Of a stretch of 64,000 bases of DNA, positions 31,586 to 39,319 are shown one piece after another. The DNA is from an uncultured bacterium (GTDB lineage: Bacteria > Bacteroidota > Bacteroidia > Bacteroidales > Bacteroidaceae). The first letter of the stretch is position 1, and every line of letters begins with the position of its first letter. Under the pieces are notes generated by a model. It was given only the letters and a program-made list of their open reading frames with translations, did no database searches and was not told the DNA's origin. Location of the stretch: the NCBI GenBank assembly GCA_905216025.1, contig CAJMSE010000019.1:1-64000 (forward strand), written 5' to 3'. A program made the position numbers and the translations under genes.

Positions 31586-33403
31586 TTAATATCCGGGGTT
31601 CTGGTCAGCCAGGGTCATGCCTGTGTTCGAGTTGATTTCAGCAACAGGAATTGGGCGGTACCACTTGATTTCTCCATTTGCGTTGCTCATCTGGTCAATG
31701 CTTGTCACGCTTCTGTTGAATGCGAGGTTGTAGCGTACGAGCTGCTTTGTGCGGCGCAGGTCTATCCAGCGCTGTCTCTCGCCGTACAGCTCGCGTCCGC
31801 GTTCATCGAGAACAAGGTCGAGGGCCGTGATGGTGCCGAATCCCGCAGGAATCTCATATTCCACCTTGCTGTTGTACTCGCTGAATGAGTTGAGCTTGGC
31901 AAGGCCGGCACGTCCGCGCACGGCATTAATCTTGGCAAGGGCGTTTGTCTCGTCTCCGGCCATCAGATAAGCCTCGGCTGCAACGAGATACATGTCGCTC
32001 ACGTGGAAGATTACGACGTCGCGGTAGCAGTTTTTCTGGTTTACATTATCCGACTGGGCGTCATCAAACTTCTTCACGCTCGGGCTGTTCAATACCGAAG
32101 ACATGGCTGTCGTGGTACTCTGAGAGGTCTCTCCCTTGATGCTTCCATCTGCGTTGAAAGAGAAGAGTATGATGTTCTCGGTGTCCATGATTGCTGCTTT
32201 GGGCTCCTTGATGCCGTAGCTTGAGTTCGGAACGAACTGTGCCTGATGTGCGGCAAGGTCGGCGCGTACTTCTTCGGCTGTCATGTAGTACGGATAGAAC
32301 TTCGCTGCGATGGGGAGTCTGCTCTTGTCTGCCACGTTATAGTAGGCGTAGTAGCCGGTCGTGCCCCATGTAGAGCCGTCATAGTTGTAGCATGTTGTCA
32401 TGAAAGTGGCATCATAGCGGTTGTCGCCCGGCTCGAAGAGTCTGAACGCCTTTTTGGATAGGTTGCCTCTCTCACCGCCGGGATTACCCTTCTGTCCGGT
32501 CTGTACGCTGTTGCCCACATAGTTGATGTAGTAGTTCTGCAGGCTGTGTCCGCCGGTCAGCTTGTCTCCGGGGAAGCCTTCCTTGTCGTACTGGATAGAG
32601 AAAATCTCCTCAGCGTTACCTTCATTGAACGGCGACCACTTGTTTTCAAACGTCATTGTAAGGTTGATGCCGTTGATGGCTTTCTCTGCCCAAGAGGCTG
32701 CTTCCGTGAAATACTCGGTGCTGCTGACCGTATATGTGCCGTTCACGGCATCGCCGAGTGTCGTTTCCAGATCCCATCCTGCCGCGAGACAAACCTTTGC
32801 GAGGAGGGCAGCGACAGCTTGCTTGCTTGCGTGTCCGGTATGGTCCTGTGCATCGAGGCTTGAGTTGTTGTATACATCTGTCAGGTCGGAAATCAGTCCT
32901 TTGTATATGTCGGCGACATTGGTGCGCGGGTAGCTGCGCTCTGCGTTCTCGATGTAAGTGGTCACATAGGGCACTGCACCGAACTGCTGGGTGAGAATGT
33001 AGTAGCAGTAGTCGCGCAGGAAGCGTGCCTCTGCGCCTGTCTTGCTGCCTGCCCCGGCATACTTTATGGTGCCGTTGGCATAGTTTATGGCTTTATACGA
33101 TTTTGTATAGAAGTCGGTCACAGCATCGCTTTCCGGGTTGAGGGTTGTATACTGCTCGAATTCTCCGCCGCTTCCGCGCCATGACATGTAGAAGTCTGTT
33201 CCGTAGTCGAACATCTCTACCTGTGTGACGAGGGGCTTCATTGCATCGTATGTGCTTATCAGCATCTCAGCAGCGTTCTTGCTGAAGTAGCCGTCGGCAT
33301 TCTCTCCGCCGGTCTTCTTGTTTTCGGCATCAAGGAAGTCGCTGCATCCGGACATTGCCATTGTGCAGGCGGCTGCTATGAATAAATACTTATATGTTTT
33401 CAT
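31586..33403 (-). CDS. RagB/SusD family glycan-binding lipoprotein
   Basis: A 605-residue outer-membrane lipoprotein. Signal peptide and lipobox (MSGC, Cys at about 20), then the SusD TPR-like helical core with YFSKNAAEMLISTYDAMKPL, FLRDYCYYILTQQFGAVPY and the C-terminal ERGRELYGERQRWIDLRRT that defines the RagB/SusD family. It captures glycans or peptides and closes like a lid on its SusC partner, whose gene ends 18 bp upstream. No glycosidase lies in this operon, so the substrate cannot be deduced. Confidence 0.93.
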   Translation of the reverse strand: MKTYKYLFIAAACTMAMSGCSDFLDAENKKTGGENADGYFSKNAAEMLISTYDAMKPLVTQVEMFDYGTDFYMSWRGSGGEFEQYTTLNPESDAVTDFYTKSYKAINYANGTIKYAGAGSKTGAEARFLRDYCYYILTQQFGAVPYVTTYIENAERSYPRTNVADIYKGLISDLTDVYNNSSLDAQDHTGHASKQAVAALLAKVCLAAGWDLETTLGDAVNGTYTVSSTEYFTEAASWAEKAINGINLTMTFENKWSPFNEGNAEEIFSIQYDKEGFPGDKLTGGHSLQNYYINYVGNSVQTGQKGNPGGERGNLSKKAFRLFEPGDNRYDATFMTTCYNYDGSTWGTTGYYAYYNVADKSRLPIAAKFYPYYMTAEEVRADLAAHQAQFVPNSSYGIKEPKAAIMDTENIILFSFNADGSIKGETSQSTTTAMSSVLNSPSVKKFDDAQSDNVNQKNCYRDVVIFHVSDMYLVAAEAYLMAGDETNALAKINAVRGRAGLAKLNSFSEYNSKVEYEIPAGFGTITALDLVLDERGRELYGERQRWIDLRRTKQLVRYNLAFNRSVTSIDQMSNANGEIKWYRPIPVAEINSNTGMTLADQNPGY

Positions 33404-33421
33404 CTGTTCCTTATTTTATGG

Positions 33422-36400
33422 TTAGAATTTAATGCTTGCACCGATCTGATATGTGACAGTGCTCGGACCGTCGTTCTTTGTTGCGGCTGTTGCCCACTCG
33501 GGGTCGAAGCCTCTGTATTTCGTGAATACGAACGGGTTGGTCACGGTAGCATAGAGACGGAAGTACTTGCATCCGATGTGGCTGATCCACTTCTGCGGGA
33601 ATGTATATCCGAGAGTGATGTGCTTAACCTTCACGTATGATGCGTCAACAAACTGCTTTGCCTCATCCCAGTATGTCCTTACGTTTCCGAGTCCGTCGGC
33701 ATTTCCGGTCTTGTTTCCGAATGCCGGGTAGGGATACTCGCCGTAGTGTGTGGTTGTCTGGTATGTGGGGTTGATGTATGTACCGTCGGGGTTGATGCCT
33801 TCAATGTCGAGGAGTGTTCCGGCCGGGATGTAGTAGTCCATGGCCATCTTTCCGCGGCCGCGGTCATGATAGTCGTAGTAGTCGCTGTTCATGAACGGAG
33901 AGGCAACGGTGTAGTCCTGCTTGGTATAGATTGAGAACGAGAAATCCCAGTTCTTGTATGACAGGTTTGAGGTGATGCTACCAGTCCATGATGGGTCGCT
34001 GTTGTATATCTCCTTGTCTTCGTTGTCCCATTTGCCGTCGCCGTTCTTGTCGCGTACGATGGGCTGTCCTTCAGACAGGCCGTAGCATGCGAAGTAGTAG
34101 TCATATTGGCGTACCTGCTTGCCGGGCTCGAATCCCTTTTCTCTTGCAATCTTGGTGTCGGGCACGGTCATCATTCCGTCTGTCACGATGCCGTCCCATG
34201 CATATCCGTATGCGTTGTTCACAGGATAACCTATGAAGAGGTTGCCTGTGGTCTTGTCTCCGATCCACTCCTCTGAAACGCCGTCAATCTCCTTCACCTT
34301 GTTCTTGTTGTGTGAGAATGTGAAAGATGTGCTCCAGTTCCAGTCCTTGTTTACGAAGTTCACCGTGTTGAGCGAGATTTCCACACCGCGGTTTTCCACC
34401 TTACCGATGTTTGTCGTCATCTTCACGCCACCGATTTCAAGAGGCAGAGGCACTTCGAAGAGCAGGTCTTGAGAGTTCTTCTGATAAAAATCGATACTAC
34501 CGGTGATTCTGTTTTTGAGGAAGCCGAAGTCAAGTCCGAAGTTCCATTCGTGAGATTTCTCCCACTGTATCTCCTTGTCCACCACCGTGCCGGGAACCAT
34601 GCCCTGTGCGTAGGCAGAGCCGAAGGGATAGTAAGTGGAGTTGCCCATAGACTGGATTGTGGCGAAGTTGCCGATGCCGGCGTTGTTACCGGTCACACCA
34701 TAGCTCAGGCGGAGCTTCAGGTTGCTGATCCAGTCGAGCTTGTGCATGAACTCTTCCTCCGTGATGCGCCATGCAACGGCCAGCGACGGGAAGCATCCCC
34801 AACGGTGGTCTTTGTCAAATTTGGACGATCCGTCCCAGCGTACAGTACCGGTGAAGAGATAACGATCCTTATAAGCGTAGTTTGCACGCAGTGCATAAGA
34901 AATCATGCTGTTTTCGCCGTATTCCGTTTCAGAACCGTCTTGCGATACGAATGAGCCTGAGTTCATGTTCCACCAATCGGAATTTTCCATGACGCCTGTT
35001 GCCACCCATTTGTAGCCCTCTTTCTGGTATTGGGTCAGTGATGCAAGTCCCATGAGGCCGATGCTGTGGTCTTTGGCTATAGTGGTGTTGTAGTTGACGA
35101 TGTTGTCCCATGTCCATGAGAACGACTTTGTGTTGTTGACCGTGGCTGTGTTTGTTCCTGCCGGCTCGTCTGCGTACGTCATGCCTGTTGCGGGGTTTAT
35201 GTATCCTTTGAACGAACCGTCGCGATAGCTTGTATAACTTGGCGAGAAAGTAGTCTTGAAGTCGAGTCCCTTGATGATGTCGAACTTCAGATAGAAGTTG
35301 CCGAGCACGCGCCATGTCTCACGTTCGTGCTTCGTGTTTTTCAGAAGGTCGAGCGGGCTCTTGAAGTCAGAGAACTGATACTCGTTGGTTTCGAGAGTAG
35401 TCTTAGATCCGGGATAGTGGTTTATGTTGCCTTCATCATCATAAGCCTGCATGAATGGGTTTACGCGGTATGCCTCTTTGATGGCGTCATCATTGGCGTA
35501 TGAGTTGTCAATGCGGGCAAGGTTTATGCTGAATCCTCCGCTGATTACTTTGTTCAGCTTGGCATCCACGCTACCCTTGAAGTTTATCCTCTTCTGCTCG
35601 TCGTTCAGATAGAGGCCCTTGTCCTGGTTGAAGCCCACGCCGAAGTGGTAGTTCACCGATTCGCTGGCTCCGCTGACGGACAGGTAGTGGTTCTGCTGTG
35701 CGCCGTCGTCGGTCACGAGGTTAGGCCAGTCGTATGTTCTTCCGGTGGCCATGTATTCCTTGAGCAGCAGTGATGAAGAGAAGTCGTTTGAGTTCTGCAA
35801 TATGAGAGCTTGCTGTATACCGTCGAGATATGTCGTCGGCATATAGTAGTGGTTGCGTGCCTGGTTGTTGGTGTTCACCTGTGTGTTGAACTTGGATATG
35901 CGGTATCTGTAGAATTGGTCGGCCTCCATGAAGTCCGGCATGCGTGCGGCGGAGGTCCATCCATAGTATCCGTCGTAGCTGATAGTCGGTTTCTGACTCT
36001 TCTTTACGTTTGTTCCGCCCTTTGTGGTCACCATCACGACACCTGCCGTGGCGCGCGAACCGTAGATTGCGGTTGAGGAGGCGTCTTTAAGCACGTCGAT
36101 GCGCTCGATATCCTGCGGGTTAAGAAACTGTATGTCGTCGCATATTACACCGTCTACCACATACATAGGCTTGGTGCTGGAGTTTATGGAAGACTTACCG
36201 CGGATTTCTATAGCGAATTCACCGCCGGCGCGGCCGGTGCTCTGTGTGATGCTCACACCCGGTGTCGTACCCTGCAGGTTCTCCATTACGCTGGGTGCTC
36301 CCTTTGCCACGAGCTTTTCCGTGCCGATGGAAGAGACGGAACCCGTGAGGTCGGTCTTCTTCATCGTGCCGTAGCCGACAACCACAATCTCCTGCAGTTC

Positions 36401-36697
36401 CGACTTGTCTTCTGCAAGCACGATGTTGAACTGTGTCTTTCCAGCCACGGGTACGGTCTGCGTGATGTAGCCGATGTAGCTGATTTTCAACTTTGTTTTC
36501 TCTGAAACGTTCTTGATTGTGAAGTTTCCATCAATGTCGGTGACAGCTCCGCTGCCTCCCTCGGCCATGATGGTCACGCCAATCATCGGTTCTCCGGCTG
36601 CGTCCTTGACTGTTCCGTGGATAGTCTTCTGGGCATAACCCAGAACGCAAATCATGGACAATGCCAGAACCGTAAAGATTCTTCTGATTTGTTTCAT
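33422..36697 (-). CDS. SusC/RagA family TonB-dependent transporter
   Basis: A 1091-residue outer-membrane importer. A signal peptide, a CarboxypepD_reg-like domain (IHGTVKDAAGEPMIGVTIMA), a plug domain with the SusC signature (ELQEIVVVGYGTMKKTDLTG, then TPGVSITQSTGRAGG), and a 22-strand barrel ending TYQIGASIKF. It imports ligands captured by the SusD partner using TonB energy. It is the first gene of a four-gene leftward operon with SusD, a lipoprotein and a secreted protein. The promoter box is at 36772. No anti-sigma or hybrid two-component regulator is adjacent. Confidence 0.95.
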   Translation of the reverse strand: MKQIRRIFTVLALSMICVLGYAQKTIHGTVKDAAGEPMIGVTIMAEGGSGAVTDIDGNFTIKNVSEKTKLKISYIGYITQTVPVAGKTQFNIVLAEDKSELQEIVVVGYGTMKKTDLTGSVSSIGTEKLVAKGAPSVMENLQGTTPGVSITQSTGRAGGEFAIEIRGKSSINSSTKPMYVVDGVICDDIQFLNPQDIERIDVLKDASSTAIYGSRATAGVVMVTTKGGTNVKKSQKPTISYDGYYGWTSAARMPDFMEADQFYRYRISKFNTQVNTNNQARNHYYMPTTYLDGIQQALILQNSNDFSSSLLLKEYMATGRTYDWPNLVTDDGAQQNHYLSVSGASESVNYHFGVGFNQDKGLYLNDEQKRINFKGSVDAKLNKVISGGFSINLARIDNSYANDDAIKEAYRVNPFMQAYDDEGNINHYPGSKTTLETNEYQFSDFKSPLDLLKNTKHERETWRVLGNFYLKFDIIKGLDFKTTFSPSYTSYRDGSFKGYINPATGMTYADEPAGTNTATVNNTKSFSWTWDNIVNYNTTIAKDHSIGLMGLASLTQYQKEGYKWVATGVMENSDWWNMNSGSFVSQDGSETEYGENSMISYALRANYAYKDRYLFTGTVRWDGSSKFDKDHRWGCFPSLAVAWRITEEEFMHKLDWISNLKLRLSYGVTGNNAGIGNFATIQSMGNSTYYPFGSAYAQGMVPGTVVDKEIQWEKSHEWNFGLDFGFLKNRITGSIDFYQKNSQDLLFEVPLPLEIGGVKMTTNIGKVENRGVEISLNTVNFVNKDWNWSTSFTFSHNKNKVKEIDGVSEEWIGDKTTGNLFIGYPVNNAYGYAWDGIVTDGMMTVPDTKIAREKGFEPGKQVRQYDYYFACYGLSEGQPIVRDKNGDGKWDNEDKEIYNSDPSWTGSITSNLSYKNWDFSFSIYTKQDYTVASPFMNSDYYDYHDRGRGKMAMDYYIPAGTLLDIEGINPDGTYINPTYQTTTHYGEYPYPAFGNKTGNADGLGNVRTYWDEAKQFVDASYVKVKHITLGYTFPQKWISHIGCKYFRLYATVTNPFVFTKYRGFDPEWATAATKNDGPSTVTYQIGASIKF

Positions 36698-36771
36698 ACT
36701 TTCTGTTAATATTAGTTTATAGATTTTATTCTCATGGCAAAGATTTGGCTAAGGGCCGAACTATACCGCAA

Positions 36772-36779
36772 CAAAGGTA
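36772..36779 (-). promoter_or_regulatory. Promoter -7 box for SusC/D operon
   Basis: TACCTTTG on the minus strand, 74 bp before the susC start. An A/T-homopolymer tract follows upstream. Confidence 0.6.
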
Positions 36780-36875
36780 GGTTAATGTTTCAAAAAAAAA
36801 AAATAACGAAAGTGAAAAATAACGGCAAAGCGCCAAATTTAGCCTTTTTTAAGATATTACACATCCTTTAAGTAT

Positions 36876-36883
36876 TACTTTTG
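36876..36883 (+). promoter_or_regulatory. Promoter -7 box for ybeY
   Basis: TACTTTTG, 31 bp before ATG 36915. Confidence 0.5.
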
Positions 36884-36914
36884 CATCGGTTTTGAAAAAA
36901 TATGCGATAAGCTG

Positions 36915-37331
36915 ATGATTACTTACAGTGCAGAGGGCATTAGGATGCCGGCTATTAAGAAGAGGGCTGTCACGGCGTGGATAAAGGCTGTGGCGGCGGC
37001 CCACGGACGCAGGGTGGGCGAGATAGGGTATATGTTTGTGGACGACGGGAAGATTCTAGAGGTCAACAACGAGTATCTCGGCCACGACTACTATACCGAT
37101 ATAATAACGTTCGACTATGATGAGGGTGACGTGATAAACGGCGACATCGTCATCAGCGTGGACACGGTGAGGAGCAATGCCTTGCAGTTCGGCAAGAGTT
37201 TCGACGACGAGCTGCACCGGGTGATTATCCACGGCATACTCCATCTGTGCGGCATCGACGACAAGGGGCCGGGCGAGCGCGAGGTCATGGAGGCCGAGGA
37301 AAACCGTGCCTTGGCGATGCTGATAGGGTGA
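36915..37331 (+). CDS. ybeY: Endoribonuclease YbeY
   Basis: A 138-residue metal-dependent RNase acting in 16S rRNA 3' maturation and ribosome quality control. The signature is HGILHLCGIDD, with His106 and His110 as metal ligands; the third ligand position, His in E. coli YbeY, is Asp116 here, which I believe is common in this phylum but have not checked. The upstream part has YMFVDDGKILEVNNEYLGHD and DIITFDY. It is monocistronic; repeat array C2 begins 7 bp after the stop. Confidence 0.92.
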   Translation: MITYSAEGIRMPAIKKRAVTAWIKAVAAAHGRRVGEIGYMFVDDGKILEVNNEYLGHDYYTDIITFDYDEGDVINGDIVISVDTVRSNALQFGKSFDDELHRVIIHGILHLCGIDDKGPGEREVMEAEENRALAMLIG

Positions 37332-37338
37332 CAGGGTT

Positions 37339-37445
37339 GTTACGGGCGCCTCGTAAGACTGTTACCTGCCGCGCGTAACAAGGCGACGCGCCACAGGTAA
37401 CAGTGTGACGCGCCACGGGTGACACCGTTACGCGTGGCAGGTAAC
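37339..37445. repeat. Repeat family C, array 2: 22-bp period
   Basis: Units start at 37339 (degenerate), 37361, 37383, 37405 and 37427, all exactly 22 bp apart. The consensus is GTNACCTGCC[AG]CGCGTNAC in either orientation, with 3-nt spacers. The array lies between the ybeY stop and a bidirectional terminator. Confidence 0.9.
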
Positions 37446-37450
37446 AAACG

Positions 37451-37497
37451 AAAGAGCCGCCGCCAGGAATCAGCTTGATTCCAAGCGGCGGCTCTTT
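37451..37497. terminator. Bidirectional terminator between ybeY and S41 protease gene
   Basis: AAAGAGCCGCCGC (37451-37463) pairs perfectly with GCGGCGGCTCTTT (37485-37497), with an inner TTGGAATCA-like pairing. The genes converge here; the hairpin ends 4 bp before the protease stop codon. Confidence 0.75.
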
Positions 37498-37501
37498 CGC
37501 T

Positions 37502-39067
37502 TTATTTCTCGGCTGAGGTTATCACCTCGATGCCTTTCCTTACAATATCGTTTTCTTCGTTGATAATCTCGAAATACTGGTTCATGTCCCACAGGTCGCG
37601 GGCCACGAGGGCTTTCAGCTGCAGGCGCAGCAGGGGCAGCGTCTTGGCCAGCTCCCCGTCGTCTTTCGGCTTTATGCCCTGCTTCTCCGCCTCGGCGATG
37701 ATGCCGTCGGTGACGCTCTGCGGTATCTCGAAGCGTGCCTTGAAGTCGGCGAAGCTGGCATACTGCCTCTTCAGGCTCTTGCGGTTCTTGTCGGCGTAGT
37801 GCAGGTTTGCGTTCACGATGAGTCCCTTTGCCGACAGCTCGCGGTGCAGCCGGGTGTAGCGTGTGGTGTCGAGGGGCACGAACCGGTCGGGCATTATGCC
37901 TCCGCCGCCGTATACGGTGCGGTGGAGCCGCAGGGTCTGGTATTTCAGCGAGTCGGCGAAGTGTATGCTGTCTGCATTTGTCAGCTCGCCGCTCTTGAGG
38001 CGGTTCATCATGTCCATGGCGTAGTCCTTGTTGTCGCCTTTCTTATATGGCTTCTGTATGCACCGTCCGGCGGGCGTGTAGTAGTGCGACACGGTGAGGC
38101 GTATCATCGAGCCGTCGGGCAGGTCTATGGGGCGCTGCACGAGGCCCTTGCCGAATGTGCGGCGGCCTACGACGGTGCCGCGGTCGTGGTCCTGCACTGC
38201 TCCGGTGACAATCTCGGCAGCCGATGCGGTGTATCCGTCGACGAGCACGACGATGCGTCCGTCCATGAAGCGTCCGTTGCCGCGTGCGCGGTATTCGGTG
38301 CGCGGGGTGGTGCGGCCCTCGGTGTATACGATGAGGTCGTCCTTGGCGAGCATCTCGTCGGCGATGCTCACGGCTGCCTGCAGGTAGCCGCCGCCGTTTT
38401 CCTGGAGGTCGAGCAGCAGGTCGCGCATGCCCCCGGCCTTCAGCCTGGCGAGGCTCTCGACGAACTCTGCGTGCGTGGTGGCTCCGAAGCTGCCTATGCG
38501 TATGTATCCCACTCCGGGCCTTATCATGTATGCCGCGTCTACCGACTTGACGGGTATCTTGTCTCTCGTGACGGTGAAGGTGAGCTGCCCGGCGATGCCC
38601 CGGCGCACCACTCCGAGGCGCACCTTCGTGCCCTTGGGTCCGCGCAGGCGGCGCATTATCTCTTCGCGGGCCATCTTCACTCCTGCTATCGCGGTGTCGT
38701 TGACGGTGACGATGCGGTCGCCGGCGACGATGCCGGCCCGCTCCGACGGGCCTCCGGCCACGGGCTGTATCACCATGAGCGTGTCGTCCATCATGTTGAA
38801 CTGCACGCCGATGCCCTCGAAGTTTCCGGCGAGCGGCTCGTTCATGGCCTTCACCTCCTTCGGGGTGGAGTACGACGAGTGGGGGTCGAGCTTCTCGAGC
38901 ATGCCGCGGATGCCGTCTTCGACGAGCTTCTTCTCGTCAACGCTGTCTACGTAGAGCTTGGATATCGCCAGTTCGGCGATGCTCAGCTTGCGCAGGGCCT
39001 CGGTCTGGGCGTTTAAAGGTAAAAAGGTAAAGAGGTAAAAAGGTAAAAGGGCGATGGCGCGCTTCAT
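37502..39067 (-). CDS. S41 family C-terminal processing protease
   Basis: A 521-residue periplasmic serine protease. Signal peptide (PFYLFTFLPLNA), a helical N-terminal domain, a PDZ domain (GIGVQFNMMDDTLMVIQPVA), then the S41 core with the nucleophile Ser in GYTASAAEIV and the catalytic Lys in TFGKGLVQ, and a helical C-terminal part. It trims or degrades periplasmic proteins. I chose ATG 39067 for its AGAAGG ribosome site and signal peptide; ATG 39091 is in frame. The signal-peptide core is encoded by a tandem AAAGGTAAA repeat (39015-39050). A second S41 gene is at 61639. Confidence 0.88.
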   Translation of the reverse strand: MKRAIALLPFYLFTFLPLNAQTEALRKLSIAELAISKLYVDSVDEKKLVEDGIRGMLEKLDPHSSYSTPKEVKAMNEPLAGNFEGIGVQFNMMDDTLMVIQPVAGGPSERAGIVAGDRIVTVNDTAIAGVKMAREEIMRRLRGPKGTKVRLGVVRRGIAGQLTFTVTRDKIPVKSVDAAYMIRPGVGYIRIGSFGATTHAEFVESLARLKAGGMRDLLLDLQENGGGYLQAAVSIADEMLAKDDLIVYTEGRTTPRTEYRARGNGRFMDGRIVVLVDGYTASAAEIVTGAVQDHDRGTVVGRRTFGKGLVQRPIDLPDGSMIRLTVSHYYTPAGRCIQKPYKKGDNKDYAMDMMNRLKSGELTNADSIHFADSLKYQTLRLHRTVYGGGGIMPDRFVPLDTTRYTRLHRELSAKGLIVNANLHYADKNRKSLKRQYASFADFKARFEIPQSVTDGIIAEAEKQGIKPKDDGELAKTLPLLRLQLKALVARDLWDMNQYFEIINEENDIVRKGIEVITSAEK

Positions 39068-39105
39068 GCCTTCTGAGATGGGGTGTTTCATTGTGGTGTT
39101 GTTTT

Positions 39106-39317
39106 AGCCCCTCCCGACCTCCCCAAAGGGGAGGAGAATATTATGGGAGGGATGGGTTTTCTTTATGGGAGATTCTGGGAGGGCTGGGAGAGCTGGGAAC
39201 TATGGGAGAACTGGGAACTATGGGAGAGCTGGGAACCCTTTATGCAGCTATCGGATTCTTCCTTCTTCACTCTTCCCTCTTCCTTTCTCCTCCCCTTGGG
39301 GAGGCTGGGAGGGGCTC
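39106..39317. repeat. Repeat family B, copy 4
   Basis: AGCCCCTCCCGACCTCCCCA and AGGGGAGG at the left, a core of GGGAACTATGGGAGAACT units (18-bp step), an ATTCTTCC-TTCTTCACTC segment, and CTCCCCTTGGGGAGGCTGGG plus AGGGGCTC at the right. It fills the gap between the S41 protease and parE. Confidence 0.9.
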
Positions 39318-39319
39318 CC

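Noticed and set aside
37799..39016. 405-residue plus-strand open frame across the S41 protease
   Set aside because: It is antisense to a gene with clear catalytic motifs; the product is low-complexity Val/His/Ala/Gly.
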